NCBI GenBank assembly: GCA_964392915.1
Contig: CAYMRS010000009.1
Span: 1-64,000, forward strand
DNA from: JAAYUK01 sp964392915
GTDB lineage: Bacteria > Nitrospirota > Thermodesulfovibrionia > Thermodesulfovibrionales > Dissulfurispiraceae
Length of the DNA: 64,000 bases
Reading direction: 5' to 3'
Shown here: positions 32,080-40,126 of the stretch, piece after piece
Numbering within the stretch: position 1 is the stretch's first letter
Layout: each line of letters starts with the position of its first letter
The notes under the pieces: model-generated
What the model saw: the letters and a program-made list of their open reading frames with translations, nothing else
What the model was told of the DNA's origin: nothing
Database searches by the model: none
Translations under genes and position numbers: made by a program

Positions 32080-32916
32080 ATGCACAGAAGGCATCTAATG
32101 GGCGACATACAGCGAATCATGCTCGCAACCGACGGTTCTGAGCACAGCCACGGTGCGGAACGGGAAGCTATGTTTATCGCCAGTTCCTGCGGTATTGATG
32201 TGACGGTCATGCAGGTTCTGGAAGTAAACCCCGAGTTTGAGACGGAAGGCCAGGCCCAGGTTGAGCTGATGGAGTTCAGGGCGCGCGACCATTTCGACCG
32301 TATCCGGGAGTGCTGCACCGAGAAAAACGTTGAGTGCGCTTCCGTCATCCGGAGAACCAACAAGCCATACGAGGCGATTATCGAAGAGGCAAAGAAACGC
32401 GAGGTTGACGTCATTATCATGGGACGCCGCGGCCGCACCGGGCTGAGAAAGATTCTCATGGGGAGCGTGACTGAGCGTGTCATTGCCTATGCCCCGTGCA
32501 AGGTGCTTATTGTGCCGAAAGATGCTGAAATCAGGGGGGAACAGATTCTGATTGCGACAGACGGATCCGAGTATGCCCGTCTGGCTGAGGCTGAGGCAAT
32601 CAGTATGGCGAAGCGGTGCGACAAGGTTCGGAATCTGATTGCCATGTGTGTCGCGCGCACGCAGGACCGGAAGAAATGGGCAGAGGAAAATGTTGAGCGT
32701 GTGCGAAAACTTGGTGAAGTGCATGGACTGAAAGTGACTCCCGTTGCAGTTGTCGGGCGTCCCTATCATGAGATTGTCGAAACAGCGAGCCGTGAAGACG
32801 TCGATTTCATTGTTGTTGGGCGTATCGGCAGGACCGGACTCAAGCGTATCCTCATGGGAAGCGTATCAGAAAAAATTGTTGCACTTGCTCCGTGTTCCGT
32901 CCTGATTATCAGGTGA
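32080..32916 (+). CDS. Tandem universal stress protein (two Usp domains)
   Basis: 278 residues with two complete Usp domains. Domain 1 (about 7-145) has RIMLATDGSEHSHGA and IIMGRRGRTGLRKILMGSVTERV. Domain 2 (about 147-278) has ILIATDGSEYARLAE and IVVGRIGRTGLKRILMGSVSEKIV. Both keep the ATP-binding G-2x-G-9x-G-S loop. Start chosen at ATG 32080 with GGGAGGG upstream; ATG 32098 is possible. Third gene of the TauE3 unit. The 223 bases after it to trkA hold no recognisable gene. Confidence 0.92.
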   Translation: MHRRHLMGDIQRIMLATDGSEHSHGAEREAMFIASSCGIDVTVMQVLEVNPEFETEGQAQVELMEFRARDHFDRIRECCTEKNVECASVIRRTNKPYEAIIEEAKKREVDVIIMGRRGRTGLRKILMGSVTERVIAYAPCKVLIVPKDAEIRGEQILIATDGSEYARLAEAEAISMAKRCDKVRNLIAMCVARTQDRKKWAEENVERVRKLGEVHGLKVTPVAVVGRPYHEIVETASREDVDFIVVGRIGRTGLKRILMGSVSEKIVALAPCSVLIIR

Positions 32917-33139
32917 AGAGGGGGCTGTGAGTCAGTTGTTGCCTGCCCGCTTGACGGACTCCAAAGGGGGATTGTTGCCTTCCTGTGGACCGGCGCGGTT
33001 AGCGGTGATTGCTGAGGCTTTCTGTTTTCTGCCTGCCGTCCGTGCTCCGGGTCTGAAGCATACTCAGAGCAATCGGCCTCTTTTTTTGATAGAATAGGGA
33101 GCCTTTTGATTTCCTATCGCTCATGATAAGGAGTTATAC

Positions 33140-34477
33140 GTGCGTGTGATTATACTTGGAGCCGGTGAAGTCGGCTATCAGATTGCCCGATATCTTTCCA
33201 TGGAATCTCAGGATGTCATCGTCATCGACCGCGATAAAAACAAGCTGAACCGCCTTGTCGAGGATATTGACGTTGCAATCCTTCAGGGGGAAGTCAGCGA
33301 CTCCGAGGTCCTGCGTGAAGCGGGTGCCGAGCGGGCTGATATGGTGCTGGCGGTTACCGACAGCGATGAGGCAAACATGATTGCCTGCCTGCTCGCCAGA
33401 ACGATGTTTAAAGTCCCCCGTCGGATAGCCAGAATCAGGAATCCCGACCATTTCGGCAATAAGCAGTTGTTGAGCAAGGAGAATCTTGATATCAATCCGG
33501 CCATCAATCCTGAATATGAATCTGCCGAAGCAGTCACTCGTCTTTTGCAGGCTCCGTTTGCTTCTACTATTGAGTCATTTGAAGACGGGCTGGTCTTCGT
33601 TATCGGCTGCAAGCTGCCGGACTCCTCTCCGTTGGCCGGGAAGTCGCTGAAAGAGGTGCCATCGGTCGGCCACCGTCTTCTGTTCGGTCTTGTTGAACGC
33701 GGGGATGAAGTGCTCATTCCCCGGGGAGACGATGTTTTGCAGCCGGGCGATATTGTATACCTTCCCGTGCCGCGGGATCTGATTGCGGCTACCGTAGCCA
33801 TGCTCGGAATCGAAATGCAACCGGTGCGCAGGGTTATCATTAATGGAGGCGGCCGCATAGGATACGCTGTTGCGGCTGCCCTGGAACGAACGGTCGACAT
33901 AAAAATAATCGATACGGACTTGGAACGCTGCAAATATTTGAGCAAGCAGCTTCATCGGGCAATCGTGCTGTACGGCGACGGGTCGGAGCAGCGGATGCTT
34001 TCCGATGAAAATATCGCCGCAACGGATGTTTACATCTCGGTGACCAATAATGATGAGCTGAATATCATTGCCTGCCTGCTTGCCAAAAAGCTTGGGGTAA
34101 AAAAGACGATATCGGTAGTAAACCGTACCGACTATGTATCTGTTGCGCACGGTCTCGGCCTGCACAGTGTTCTGAGTCCCCGGCTTCTTACGGCAAGCTC
34201 TATTCTTCGCTACGTCAGGCAGGGCGAGATTCTCTCACTGACTGCGATTGCTGATGGCCGTGCGGAAATTCTTGAAACGCGTGTAGGAAAGAAATCACGG
34301 ATAATCGGCGTTGCATTGAAAGATCTCGGACTACCCCCCGGTTCCGTCATCGGGGCTATTATTCGCGGTTCGCAGGTCACAATCCCGGGAGGCAACGATG
34401 CGGTTGCGCCGGACGACAAGGTTGTTGTTTTTGTGCTGAGGGAGTCAATCCGCTCTATCGAGCAGATATTTGCGTAG
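33140..34477 (+). CDS. trkA: Trk system potassium uptake protein TrkA
   Basis: 445 residues, peripheral NAD(H)/ATP-binding regulator of the TrkH channel. Two RCK halves: GxGxxG in ILGAGEVGYQIARYL followed by VIDRD, TrkA-C domain about 135-225 (LAGKSLKEVPSVGHRLLFGLV); then INGGGRIGYAVAAALER with IDTDLERC and a second TrkA-C (IIGVALKDLGLPPGSVIGAI). GTG 33140 is preceded by AAGGAG. Twelve bases separate it from trkH: one operon. Confidence 0.95.
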   Translation: MRVIILGAGEVGYQIARYLSMESQDVIVIDRDKNKLNRLVEDIDVAILQGEVSDSEVLREAGAERADMVLAVTDSDEANMIACLLARTMFKVPRRIARIRNPDHFGNKQLLSKENLDINPAINPEYESAEAVTRLLQAPFASTIESFEDGLVFVIGCKLPDSSPLAGKSLKEVPSVGHRLLFGLVERGDEVLIPRGDDVLQPGDIVYLPVPRDLIAATVAMLGIEMQPVRRVIINGGGRIGYAVAAALERTVDIKIIDTDLERCKYLSKQLHRAIVLYGDGSEQRMLSDENIAATDVYISVTNNDELNIIACLLAKKLGVKKTISVVNRTDYVSVAHGLGLHSVLSPRLLTASSILRYVRQGEILSLTAIADGRAEILETRVGKKSRIIGVALKDLGLPPGSVIGAIIRGSQVTIPGGNDAVAPDDKVVVFVLRESIRSIEQIFA

Positions 34478-34489
34478 GTCGGAGCTTTC

Positions 34490-35938
34490 ATGCATTATCG
34501 TCTCATAGCAAACTTTCTCGGTATTACCCTTGCCATAACCGGTCTGTTCATGGGGCTGGCGGCGCTTGTGTCATTTCTCTTCTCCGAGCGTGAAGCGTTC
34601 CGTCTGCTTATGTCGAGCGTGTTTACGCTCTTGGTTGCGGGAAGTGTCTATTTTGCCTCGCGAAACAGGAAGCGGGAGGAGATTCGGCATCGTGATGCGT
34701 TTCTTATTGTTACGCTCACCTGGAGCATCATGTCGCTTTTTTCGACCATTCCCTATTTGATGACCGGAACATTCACCTCGTTTACTGATGCCTATTTTGA
34801 GTCAATGTCGGGGTTTACCACGACAGGCGCTTCAGTGCTCACCGACATTGAAGTCGTCTCAAAAGGAGTACTTTTCTGGCGAGCATTGACACACTGGATC
34901 GGCGGCATGGGGATCATTGTGCTGGCGCTCGCCGTTCTTCCGATGCTGGGCGGCGGGGGAATGCAGCTTTTCAAGGCCGAAGTTCCCGAACTGAGCGTAG
35001 ACCGGCTTCAGCCCCGCATTCTCGATACGGCCAAGGCACTCTGGTTCATCTATGTGGGACTTACCATTGCAAACGCCGCGCTGTATGCGGCAGGAGGAAT
35101 GGATCTGTTTGATGCTGCCTGTCATGCCTTTGCAACCCTTGCAACGGGCGGCTTTTCGACAAAGAATGCGAGCATAGGCCACTACCAAAGCGCATTCATC
35201 GATTACGTTGCCGTAGTCTTCATGTTTCTTGCCGGAGTAAATTTCTCACTCTACTTTCTGGTGCTCAAAAAACAGCCGCTGCGGATTTTCCGGAATGCGG
35301 AGTTTCGTTTTTACGGATGTGTCGTACTCATTGCTACGTCATTGCTGTTCCTGACGATTTGGACGTCCGGCCAGTATCCCGCATGGGATGCCCTTCGCTA
35401 TGCTGCCTTTCAGGCCGTCGCCATTGTGACGACAACCGGATTTGCAACGGCAGACTTCGAGAAGTGGCCGGTCTTTGCGCAGATGATTCTGGTCATGCTC
35501 ATGTTCTTCGGCGGCATGATAGGATCGACCGGCGGCGGGATTAAGCAGGTGCGAATGCTGATTATCCTGAAACAGGGCTATAGGGAGCTGTTTCAATTGC
35601 TTCATCCGCGCGCTGTTATCACGCTGAAGCTTGACGACAAGTATCTGACAAAAGAACTCCTGGGAGGCATATGGGGCTTTTTCTTTCTCTTCCTGTCGGT
35701 TATGGCGGTTGCAATACTTGCGATGACTGCGATCGGGATCGACCTTATCACGTCGGCAACAACGGTCATTTCCGCCATATGCAACGTAGGGCCGGCTCTT
35801 GGAGAAGCCGGACCTGCTGAAAATTATGCGGGGCTTCCGTCTGCTGCAAAGTGGATTCTGTCGTTCTGCATGCTGACGGGCAGGCTTGAGGTATATACCG
35901 TGCTCATTCTTTTCATTCCTGCGTTCTGGAAAAAGTAG
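34490..35938 (+). CDS. trkH: Trk system potassium uptake protein TrkH
   Basis: 482 residues, integral membrane K+-translocating subunit. The four selectivity-filter loops are visible in order: SGFTTTGASVLTD, FATLATGGFSTKN, VTTTGFATADF and CNVGPALGEAG, and TGRLEVYTVLILFIPAFW is the standard end. Works with TrkA encoded just upstream. Confidence 0.95.
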   Translation: MHYRLIANFLGITLAITGLFMGLAALVSFLFSEREAFRLLMSSVFTLLVAGSVYFASRNRKREEIRHRDAFLIVTLTWSIMSLFSTIPYLMTGTFTSFTDAYFESMSGFTTTGASVLTDIEVVSKGVLFWRALTHWIGGMGIIVLALAVLPMLGGGGMQLFKAEVPELSVDRLQPRILDTAKALWFIYVGLTIANAALYAAGGMDLFDAACHAFATLATGGFSTKNASIGHYQSAFIDYVAVVFMFLAGVNFSLYFLVLKKQPLRIFRNAEFRFYGCVVLIATSLLFLTIWTSGQYPAWDALRYAAFQAVAIVTTTGFATADFEKWPVFAQMILVMLMFFGGMIGSTGGGIKQVRMLIILKQGYRELFQLLHPRAVITLKLDDKYLTKELLGGIWGFFFLFLSVMAVAILAMTAIGIDLITSATTVISAICNVGPALGEAGPAENYAGLPSAAKWILSFCMLTGRLEVYTVLILFIPAFWKK

Positions 35939-36052
35939 CCGGGATTGCTCTTGTAGTGCGCCGAATTCTGAGCAACTCACCGCAGTAATTTATGTATAAA
36001 GTGTAATGGCTCTTTTGCTGTTGACAAACCTCTCAGAGCAGGAGTAGCGTAA

Positions 36053-36190
36053 TAACAGAGCCGAGATTCGTCCGATGGGCGGATGCGGGGGACCCAGTTT
36101 GTTGGGGCGTATTCCGAAAGGATAGGGCACTTTCAAGCCCGAGCCCGCCAGCTAACTTCGCAGGCATTTGAAAGGCACTGGACAGGCAGT
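36053..36190 (+). ncRNA. c-di-AMP riboswitch (ydaO-yuaA class)
   Basis: The leader of kup carries the conserved blocks of this class in order: AGCCGAGATTCG, GCGGGGGACCC, TTGGGGCG, GGATAGGGC, then GAGCCCGCCAGCTAACTTCG and GCAGGC. The class binds c-di-AMP and usually turns genes off, and potassium transporters are common targets. A TTGACA lies at 36021-36026. An intrinsic terminator follows at 36197, so c-di-AMP binding probably promotes termination before kup. Boundaries are approximate. Confidence 0.9.
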
Positions 36191-36196
36191 CATGGA

Positions 36197-36222
36197 CCGC
36201 CGGCCATGCCGGCGGTTTTTTT
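36197..36222 (+). terminator. Expression-platform terminator of the c-di-AMP riboswitch
   Basis: CCGCCGGC-CAT-GCCGGCGG followed by seven T. It sits between the aptamer and the kup start. Confidence 0.9.
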
Positions 36223-36249
36223 GCGCCATTTTTGGAGGTATGATCTGTC

Positions 36250-38067
36250 ATGTCGCGTTACACTGAGTCGAAAATCAAGTCTTTTCTGCAGCCGCTCGGG
36301 CTTGTTTTCGGCGATATCGGCACCAGCCCGATTTATACCCTGGCCGTCGTTTTTCTGCTGACCGAACGAACTGAACCCCATTTTATCGGAGTGCTCTCTC
36401 TTATTATCTGGACGATCACGATTCTCGTCTCCATTGAATATGCCTGGCTCGCCATGCGTCTCAGCAAAAAGGGGGAGGGAGGCACTATCGTTCTGAAGGA
36501 GATTCTGACCCCCATGCTGAGGCCGGGTCGCCGGGTCGGCGTCGTCGCCGTGCTTTCGTTCATCGGCATTTCACTTCTCATCGGCGACGGCGTTATTACG
36601 CCTGCCATTAGTATTCTTTCCGCAGTGGAAGGTGCGCTGCTTATTCCGGGGCTTGAGAAAACGCCGGTTGATGCTCTCGTCATTGCCGCCGCGCTGATCG
36701 CGATAGCTCTTTTTTCGGTGCAGCGCGGAGGCACCGAAAAGGTTGCCGGAGCTTTCGGACCGATTATGGTGCTCTGGTTTTGCGCGCTTGCCGGGTCCGG
36801 CATCCTTGCAATACTGCAGGAGCCTCACGTGATCAAGGCTTTGAATCCTTACTTTGCGCTCGATTTTCTCTTTCAGAACGGACTGGCCGGATTTTTCGTG
36901 CTGTCGGCGGTGATTCTCTGTGCAACGGGCGGTGAAGCTCTTTATGCCGACATGGGGCATCTCGGTCGCAAGCCTATAGTGAAGGCCTGGTATTTTGTCT
37001 GCGCCGCGCTTCTGCTGAACTATATGGGGCAAACAGCCTATCTCATCCGGAATCCGCAGGCGAAGAATGTCCTTTTTGAGATGATTTATCATCAGGCATC
37101 CTTGCTGTATGTGCCGTTTCTCGTTCTCAGCATACTGGCAACGGTCATTGCGTCACAGGCGATGATTAGCGGCATGTTTTCAATAGTCTATCAGAGCATG
37201 ACCACGCGGGTAATGCCGATTTTCAAGGTTGACTATACCTCGAAGGAAATGCATTCACAGATATATATCGGCGCTGTGAACTGGTTTTTATTGTTCGCAG
37301 TGCTGTTTGTGATGTACGAGTTCCGGGAGTCGGGCAAACTTGCAGCCGCTTACGGGCTTGCGGTTACCGGCACCATGTCGCTTACCGGTCTGTTCATGAC
37401 CTGGATATTCTGGCTGAAGCGGAAACCTGCCTTCGCTGCCCTGTCCGCGGCAGTTTTTTGCGTCAATGTCGTTTATCTGCTCGCAAATATCTACAAGATT
37501 CCGCATGGCGGCTACTGGTCGCTCATCATTGCAGCAATTCCTTTCGCGCTTATCCTGTTGTATACGCGCGGACAGAGCCGTTTGTATCAACGGCTCTGTC
37601 CGATGGATCGCGCCCCGTTTCTTGCTGAATATGCGAACCGGCGTGAAAATATGAATCTCATAGAAGGAACGGCGCTTTTTTTCTCCCGCGGTCTCGATAA
37701 AGTTTCCCCCTATGTGGTCAATACCATGTTTGAAAATGGGGTGATGTATGAAGATAATATCATTGTATCGCTGGTTCGCCGCGATGATCCTTTTGGCGTC
37801 GCCTGGTTTTTTCGCGAAGAACCTGTCCCCGGCCTGCGTATCTTCGAGATCCAGATGGGCTATATGGAGATTCCCGACATGGAGCGCATTTTCCGAGAGG
37901 CTAATATCTTTCCGAGAACCATTTTTTACGGCGTTGAGGATATCTCGACCCGATCGTTCTTCTGGAAAGTTTTTTCAGTTATCAAGCGCCTTACGCCTTC
38001 GTTTGTCCAGTTCTACCGCATGCCGTCGTATTTGCTGCATGGCGTTGTAACGCGGGTGGAAATGTAG
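36250..38067 (+). CDS. kup: Potassium transporter Kup
   Basis: 605 residues, KUP/HAK/KT family K+/H+ symporter in the inner membrane. The start LQPLGLVFGDIGTSPIYTL is the family signature. About 12 helices are seen up to residue 450, then a cytoplasmic C-terminal domain with EGTALFFSRGLDKVSPYVVN and YGVEDISTRSFFW. TTTTGGAGG precedes ATG 36250. Controlled by the c-di-AMP riboswitch just upstream. Confidence 0.95.
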   Translation: MSRYTESKIKSFLQPLGLVFGDIGTSPIYTLAVVFLLTERTEPHFIGVLSLIIWTITILVSIEYAWLAMRLSKKGEGGTIVLKEILTPMLRPGRRVGVVAVLSFIGISLLIGDGVITPAISILSAVEGALLIPGLEKTPVDALVIAAALIAIALFSVQRGGTEKVAGAFGPIMVLWFCALAGSGILAILQEPHVIKALNPYFALDFLFQNGLAGFFVLSAVILCATGGEALYADMGHLGRKPIVKAWYFVCAALLLNYMGQTAYLIRNPQAKNVLFEMIYHQASLLYVPFLVLSILATVIASQAMISGMFSIVYQSMTTRVMPIFKVDYTSKEMHSQIYIGAVNWFLLFAVLFVMYEFRESGKLAAAYGLAVTGTMSLTGLFMTWIFWLKRKPAFAALSAAVFCVNVVYLLANIYKIPHGGYWSLIIAAIPFALILLYTRGQSRLYQRLCPMDRAPFLAEYANRRENMNLIEGTALFFSRGLDKVSPYVVNTMFENGVMYEDNIIVSLVRRDDPFGVAWFFREEPVPGLRIFEIQMGYMEIPDMERIFREANIFPRTIFYGVEDISTRSFFWKVFSVIKRLTPSFVQFYRMPSYLLHGVVTRVEM

Positions 38068-38071
38068 CGCG

Positions 38072-38104
38072 ACAGGGGTTGGAAATGTCGGCCCCCGTTT
38101 TTTT
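38072..38104 (+). terminator. Probable terminator of kup
   Basis: ACAGGGG (38072-38078) pairs with CCCCCGT (38092-38098) with one mismatch, followed by TTTTTT. Confidence 0.5.
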
Positions 38105-38195
38105 CTTATTGACCTATCAAAAAACCTTATTTCCCTCTGTGCAGTTTCTTTCAGTAGTATATTTCAGTTCTATACATAGCACGCAAGTGATAGAT

Positions 38196-38210
38196 AGGAC
38201 CTTTGGTCCT
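38196..38210. promoter_or_regulatory. Inverted repeat before the YeeE/YedE gene
   Basis: AGGACC-TTT-GGTCCT, a perfect 6-bp repeat 30 bases before ATG 38240. It may be an operator or a leader hairpin; no regulator is identifiable. Confidence 0.35.
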
Positions 38211-38239
38211 CATAGAAATATCCATACTAGGAGGTTGCT

Positions 38240-39334
38240 ATGGAAGTCCAGCCGATTGGCATTATGGTCATCCTGAGCGGTGTGTTGACCGGTCTCGTTT
38301 TTGGCTTTGTGCTGCAGCGCGGCCGCTATTGAATGAACTCGGCATACAGAGACGTGATCTTTGTAAACGACTTGACGCTGTTGCGGGGCTGGCTGCTGGC
38401 TTTGGTTGTAGCAATTATTGGCTCGAACCTGATTGAAGACATCGGGCTGCTTGGCGAAAACGGATTGGCCCGGCAGGCATTTATGCCGATAGCCGCGATC
38501 ATCGGAGGCTATATTTTTGGCCTTGGCATTGTAATGGCGGGCGGCTGCGGCAGCGGCGTCCTGTACAAGCAGGGGGAAGGTCAGTTCGCTGCCTTCATTG
38601 CAACCGTCGGCTTTGTCTTCACGCTTATCATGAGCTATCACGGTCCGCTTGCACCGGTTATGAAATGGCTTAAGGGCTACAAGGTTTCGATTGGGAGCGG
38701 TGACGACGCGATAGCAAATCCCGCACTGTGGGATCTCTTCAATGCCCCGAATCTGAAATGGGTGTTCATAGCGGTAATCGCGGTAATACTCATCCCAATT
38801 GTATTGAAGGGAAACCCGTTTGGCAAGCAGCCGAAAAAAGGCTGGTCTTGGTCGCTCGGCGGCCTGCTGGTCGGCCTGATCATCGTTCTTGCGTGGTGGA
38901 CTTCCTACGAGTGGGGTGGTCGCGCCCGCGGACTTTCATTCTCAGGCCCGTTGTCTGAATTGGTGACTTTTTTAATGTTCGGAGACAGTATGGCAAAGAA
39001 CGACCAGCTGTTCAGCATTGCGGGCTACGGCGGGATTTCCTGGAGCGCTCTTTATATTATCGGCGTTCCGTTAGGCGCCTTTTTGAGCGCTAAGGGGCTG
39101 AGCGAGTTTAAGCTGACCGCGCCAAAACAGGTGGATGAATTGCTGCGCGTTTTTTTCGGCGGCATGATTATGGGCGTCGGCGGCGCGCTCGCCGGTGGCT
39201 GAACCGTCGGTCATGCCCTGACAGGTGTGTCAGGCCTGGCTTTGCAGAGTATCCTTGCAACCGTTTTCATGGTTCTCGGCAACTGGACCATGGTTTACTT
39301 CATGTTCATCAAGCCGATGCAGGACATGGACTAA
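38240..39334 (+). CDS. YeeE/YedE-family transporter, predicted selenoprotein with two selenocysteines
   Basis: 364 residues if TGA 38330-38332 and TGA 39200-39202 are read as Sec (U31 and U321). Both flanking contexts are in one frame and match the family: LQRGRY-U-MNSAYRDVIF, where relatives have RGRFCMNSAFRD, and ALAGG-U-TVGHALTGVSG, where relatives have GGCTIGHGLTG. The third conserved cysteine is kept (VMAGGC103GSG). In the thiosulfate transporter TsuA of this family, three cysteines in these positions are important. The frame ends at a real TAA. ATG 38240 has AGGAGG upstream. Other genes here use TGA as stop, so the code is standard. About 9-10 helices. A hairpin follows each TGA. Transports a sulfur or selenium compound; substrate unknown. 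Monocistronic, between two terminators. Confidence 0.88.
38345..38365 (+). promoter_or_regulatory. Candidate bacterial SECIS hairpin 1
   Basis: TACAGAGA pairs with TCTTTGTA (8 bp, one G.U) around the loop CGTGA. The first loop G is 22 bases after TGA 38330-38332. Bacterial SECIS hairpins lie inside the coding region at about this distance and carry G/U bases in the loop. Confidence 0.6.
39217..39234 (+). promoter_or_regulatory. Candidate bacterial SECIS hairpin 2
   Basis: CCTGACA pairs perfectly with TGTCAGG around a GGTG loop. The first loop G is 22 bases after TGA 39200-39202, the same distance as in hairpin 1, and both loops contain GTG. Confidence 0.7.
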
Positions 39335-39347
39335 GGGTTGCCTCAGC

Positions 39348-39368
39348 AGAGGAAATCGCTCCTCTTTT
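39348..39368 (+). terminator. Terminator of the YeeE/YedE gene
   Basis: AGAGGA-N6-TCCTCT followed by TTT, 14 bases after the TAA stop. Its position supports 39334 as the true gene end. Confidence 0.65.
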
Positions 39369-39428
39369 CGGGAATATTTTTGTTGACGAAATTTATGGAA
39401 GTTGTTGTAAAATATGAAAGTTAATGTT

Positions 39429-39444
39429 TGGCATTACTATTGCA
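39429..39444 (+). promoter_or_regulatory. Sigma-54 (-24/-12) promoter of the KDA-repeat gene
   Basis: TGGCAT-N5-TTGCA with exact spacing, 45 bases before ATG 39490. Unlike the other two sigma-54 promoters it has no visible TGCAA-N7-TTGCA site upstream. A weaker sigma-70-like TTGACG is at about 39383. Confidence 0.7.
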
Positions 39445-39489
39445 ATTAGGAAAGTAATATTTCACGAACGGAAGGAGGTGACTGTTTAG

Positions 39490-39825
39490 ATGAAGAAGAT
39501 TCTCGCACTCGTCGTCGCAGTTCTTTTCGCACTTTCGATGGCAGGTCTGAGCTTTGCGGCAGATGCAAAGGACGCCAAGAAGGACGCAGCTCCGGCAACA
39601 AAGGCTGACGTTAAGGACGCCAAGAAGGACGCTAAGGACGCCAAGAAGGACGCTAAGGACGCCAAGAAGGATGCTAAGGGCGCTAAGGCAGATGCTAAGG
39701 ACGCTAAGGCAGATGCTAAGGACGCTAAGAAGGATGCTAAGGACGCCAAGGCAGATGCTAAAGATGCTAAGGACGCCAAGAAGGACGCAGCTCCGAAGAA
39801 GAAGAAAGCAGCTGAAGGTTGCTAA
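39490..39825 (+). CDS. Exported lysine/alanine/aspartate-repeat protein
   Basis: 111 residues. Signal peptide MKKILALVVAVLFALSMAGLSFA, then a mature part made almost wholly of KDAK and ADAK units (KDAKKDAKDAKADAK and variants), ending PKKKKAAEGC. The repeat is encoded by near-identical 21-base blocks (GCTAAGGACGCCAAGAAGGAC and variants), so copy number may change by slippage. Highly charged, probably helical or disordered, in the periplasm or envelope. Excellent Shine-Dalgarno GGAAGGAGGTG. Promoter is sigma-54 type. Family not recognised; it recalls histone-H1-like or LEA-like low-complexity proteins only in composition. Confidence 0.75.
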   Translation: MKKILALVVAVLFALSMAGLSFAADAKDAKKDAAPATKADVKDAKKDAKDAKKDAKDAKKDAKGAKADAKDAKADAKDAKKDAKDAKADAKDAKDAKKDAAPKKKKAAEGC

Positions 39826-39846
39826 TTCTTTTCTCTTAATCCAGAG

Positions 39847-39883
39847 ACAGGGTGGAAGACATAAGCTTCCACCCTGTTTTTTT
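39847..39883 (+). terminator. Terminator of the KDA-repeat gene
   Basis: A perfect 12-bp stem ACAGGGTGGAAG / CTTCCACCCTGT with a 7-base loop, followed by seven T. Confidence 0.92.
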
Positions 39884-39913
39884 ATTTCGGCAAAGTCTTT
39901 CAAGGAGGACCGC

Positions 39914-40126
39914 ATGCCCTATGTGAATATCAGAATTACCCGAGATGGTGCGACTGTTGAACAGAAGGCTGAACTGATGCGGGGTGTTACAGAACTGCTG
40001 GTTCAGGTGCTCGGCAAAAATCCTCAGACGACCGTGGTTACTATTGATGAAGTTGAAACCGACAATTGGGGAATAGCGGGGGAAAGCGTTACTGTCCGCC
40101 GCAAGCGCGAAAAAACGGGCGGTTAA
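39914..40126 (+). CDS. 4-oxalocrotonate tautomerase family protein
   Basis: 70 residues. After Met removal the catalytic Pro-1 would be exposed (MPYVNIRITRDG), and the helix ATVEQKAELMRGVTELLVQVLGK fits the family. The end of strand 2 (TTVVTIDEVETDNWGIAGE) is also typical. These small hexameric enzymes isomerise or dehalogenate unsaturated acids; the physiological substrate is unknown. Shine-Dalgarno AAGGAGG before ATG 39914. The last 4 bases overlap the end of the convergent ABC ATPase gene. Confidence 0.88.
   Translation: MPYVNIRITRDGATVEQKAELMRGVTELLVQVLGKNPQTTVVTIDEVETDNWGIAGESVTVRRKREKTGG

Noticed and set aside
38333..39202. A stand-alone shorter YeeE/YedE gene starting at ATG 38333
   Set aside because: It lacks the first helix and the second conserved half-site, has no Shine-Dalgarno sequence at 38333, and the upstream frame from 38240 with AGGAGG and the downstream frame to 39334 both match the family.
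38240..39334. Membership in the YedE-TusA-DsrE cluster of sulfur disproportionators
   Set aside because: No tusA or dsrE-like gene is adjacent; the gene stands alone between two terminators.
39600..39790. CRISPR-like repeats
   Set aside because: The repeats are short coding blocks with no unique spacers, in frame with a secreted KDA protein. No CRISPR array or cas gene was seen.
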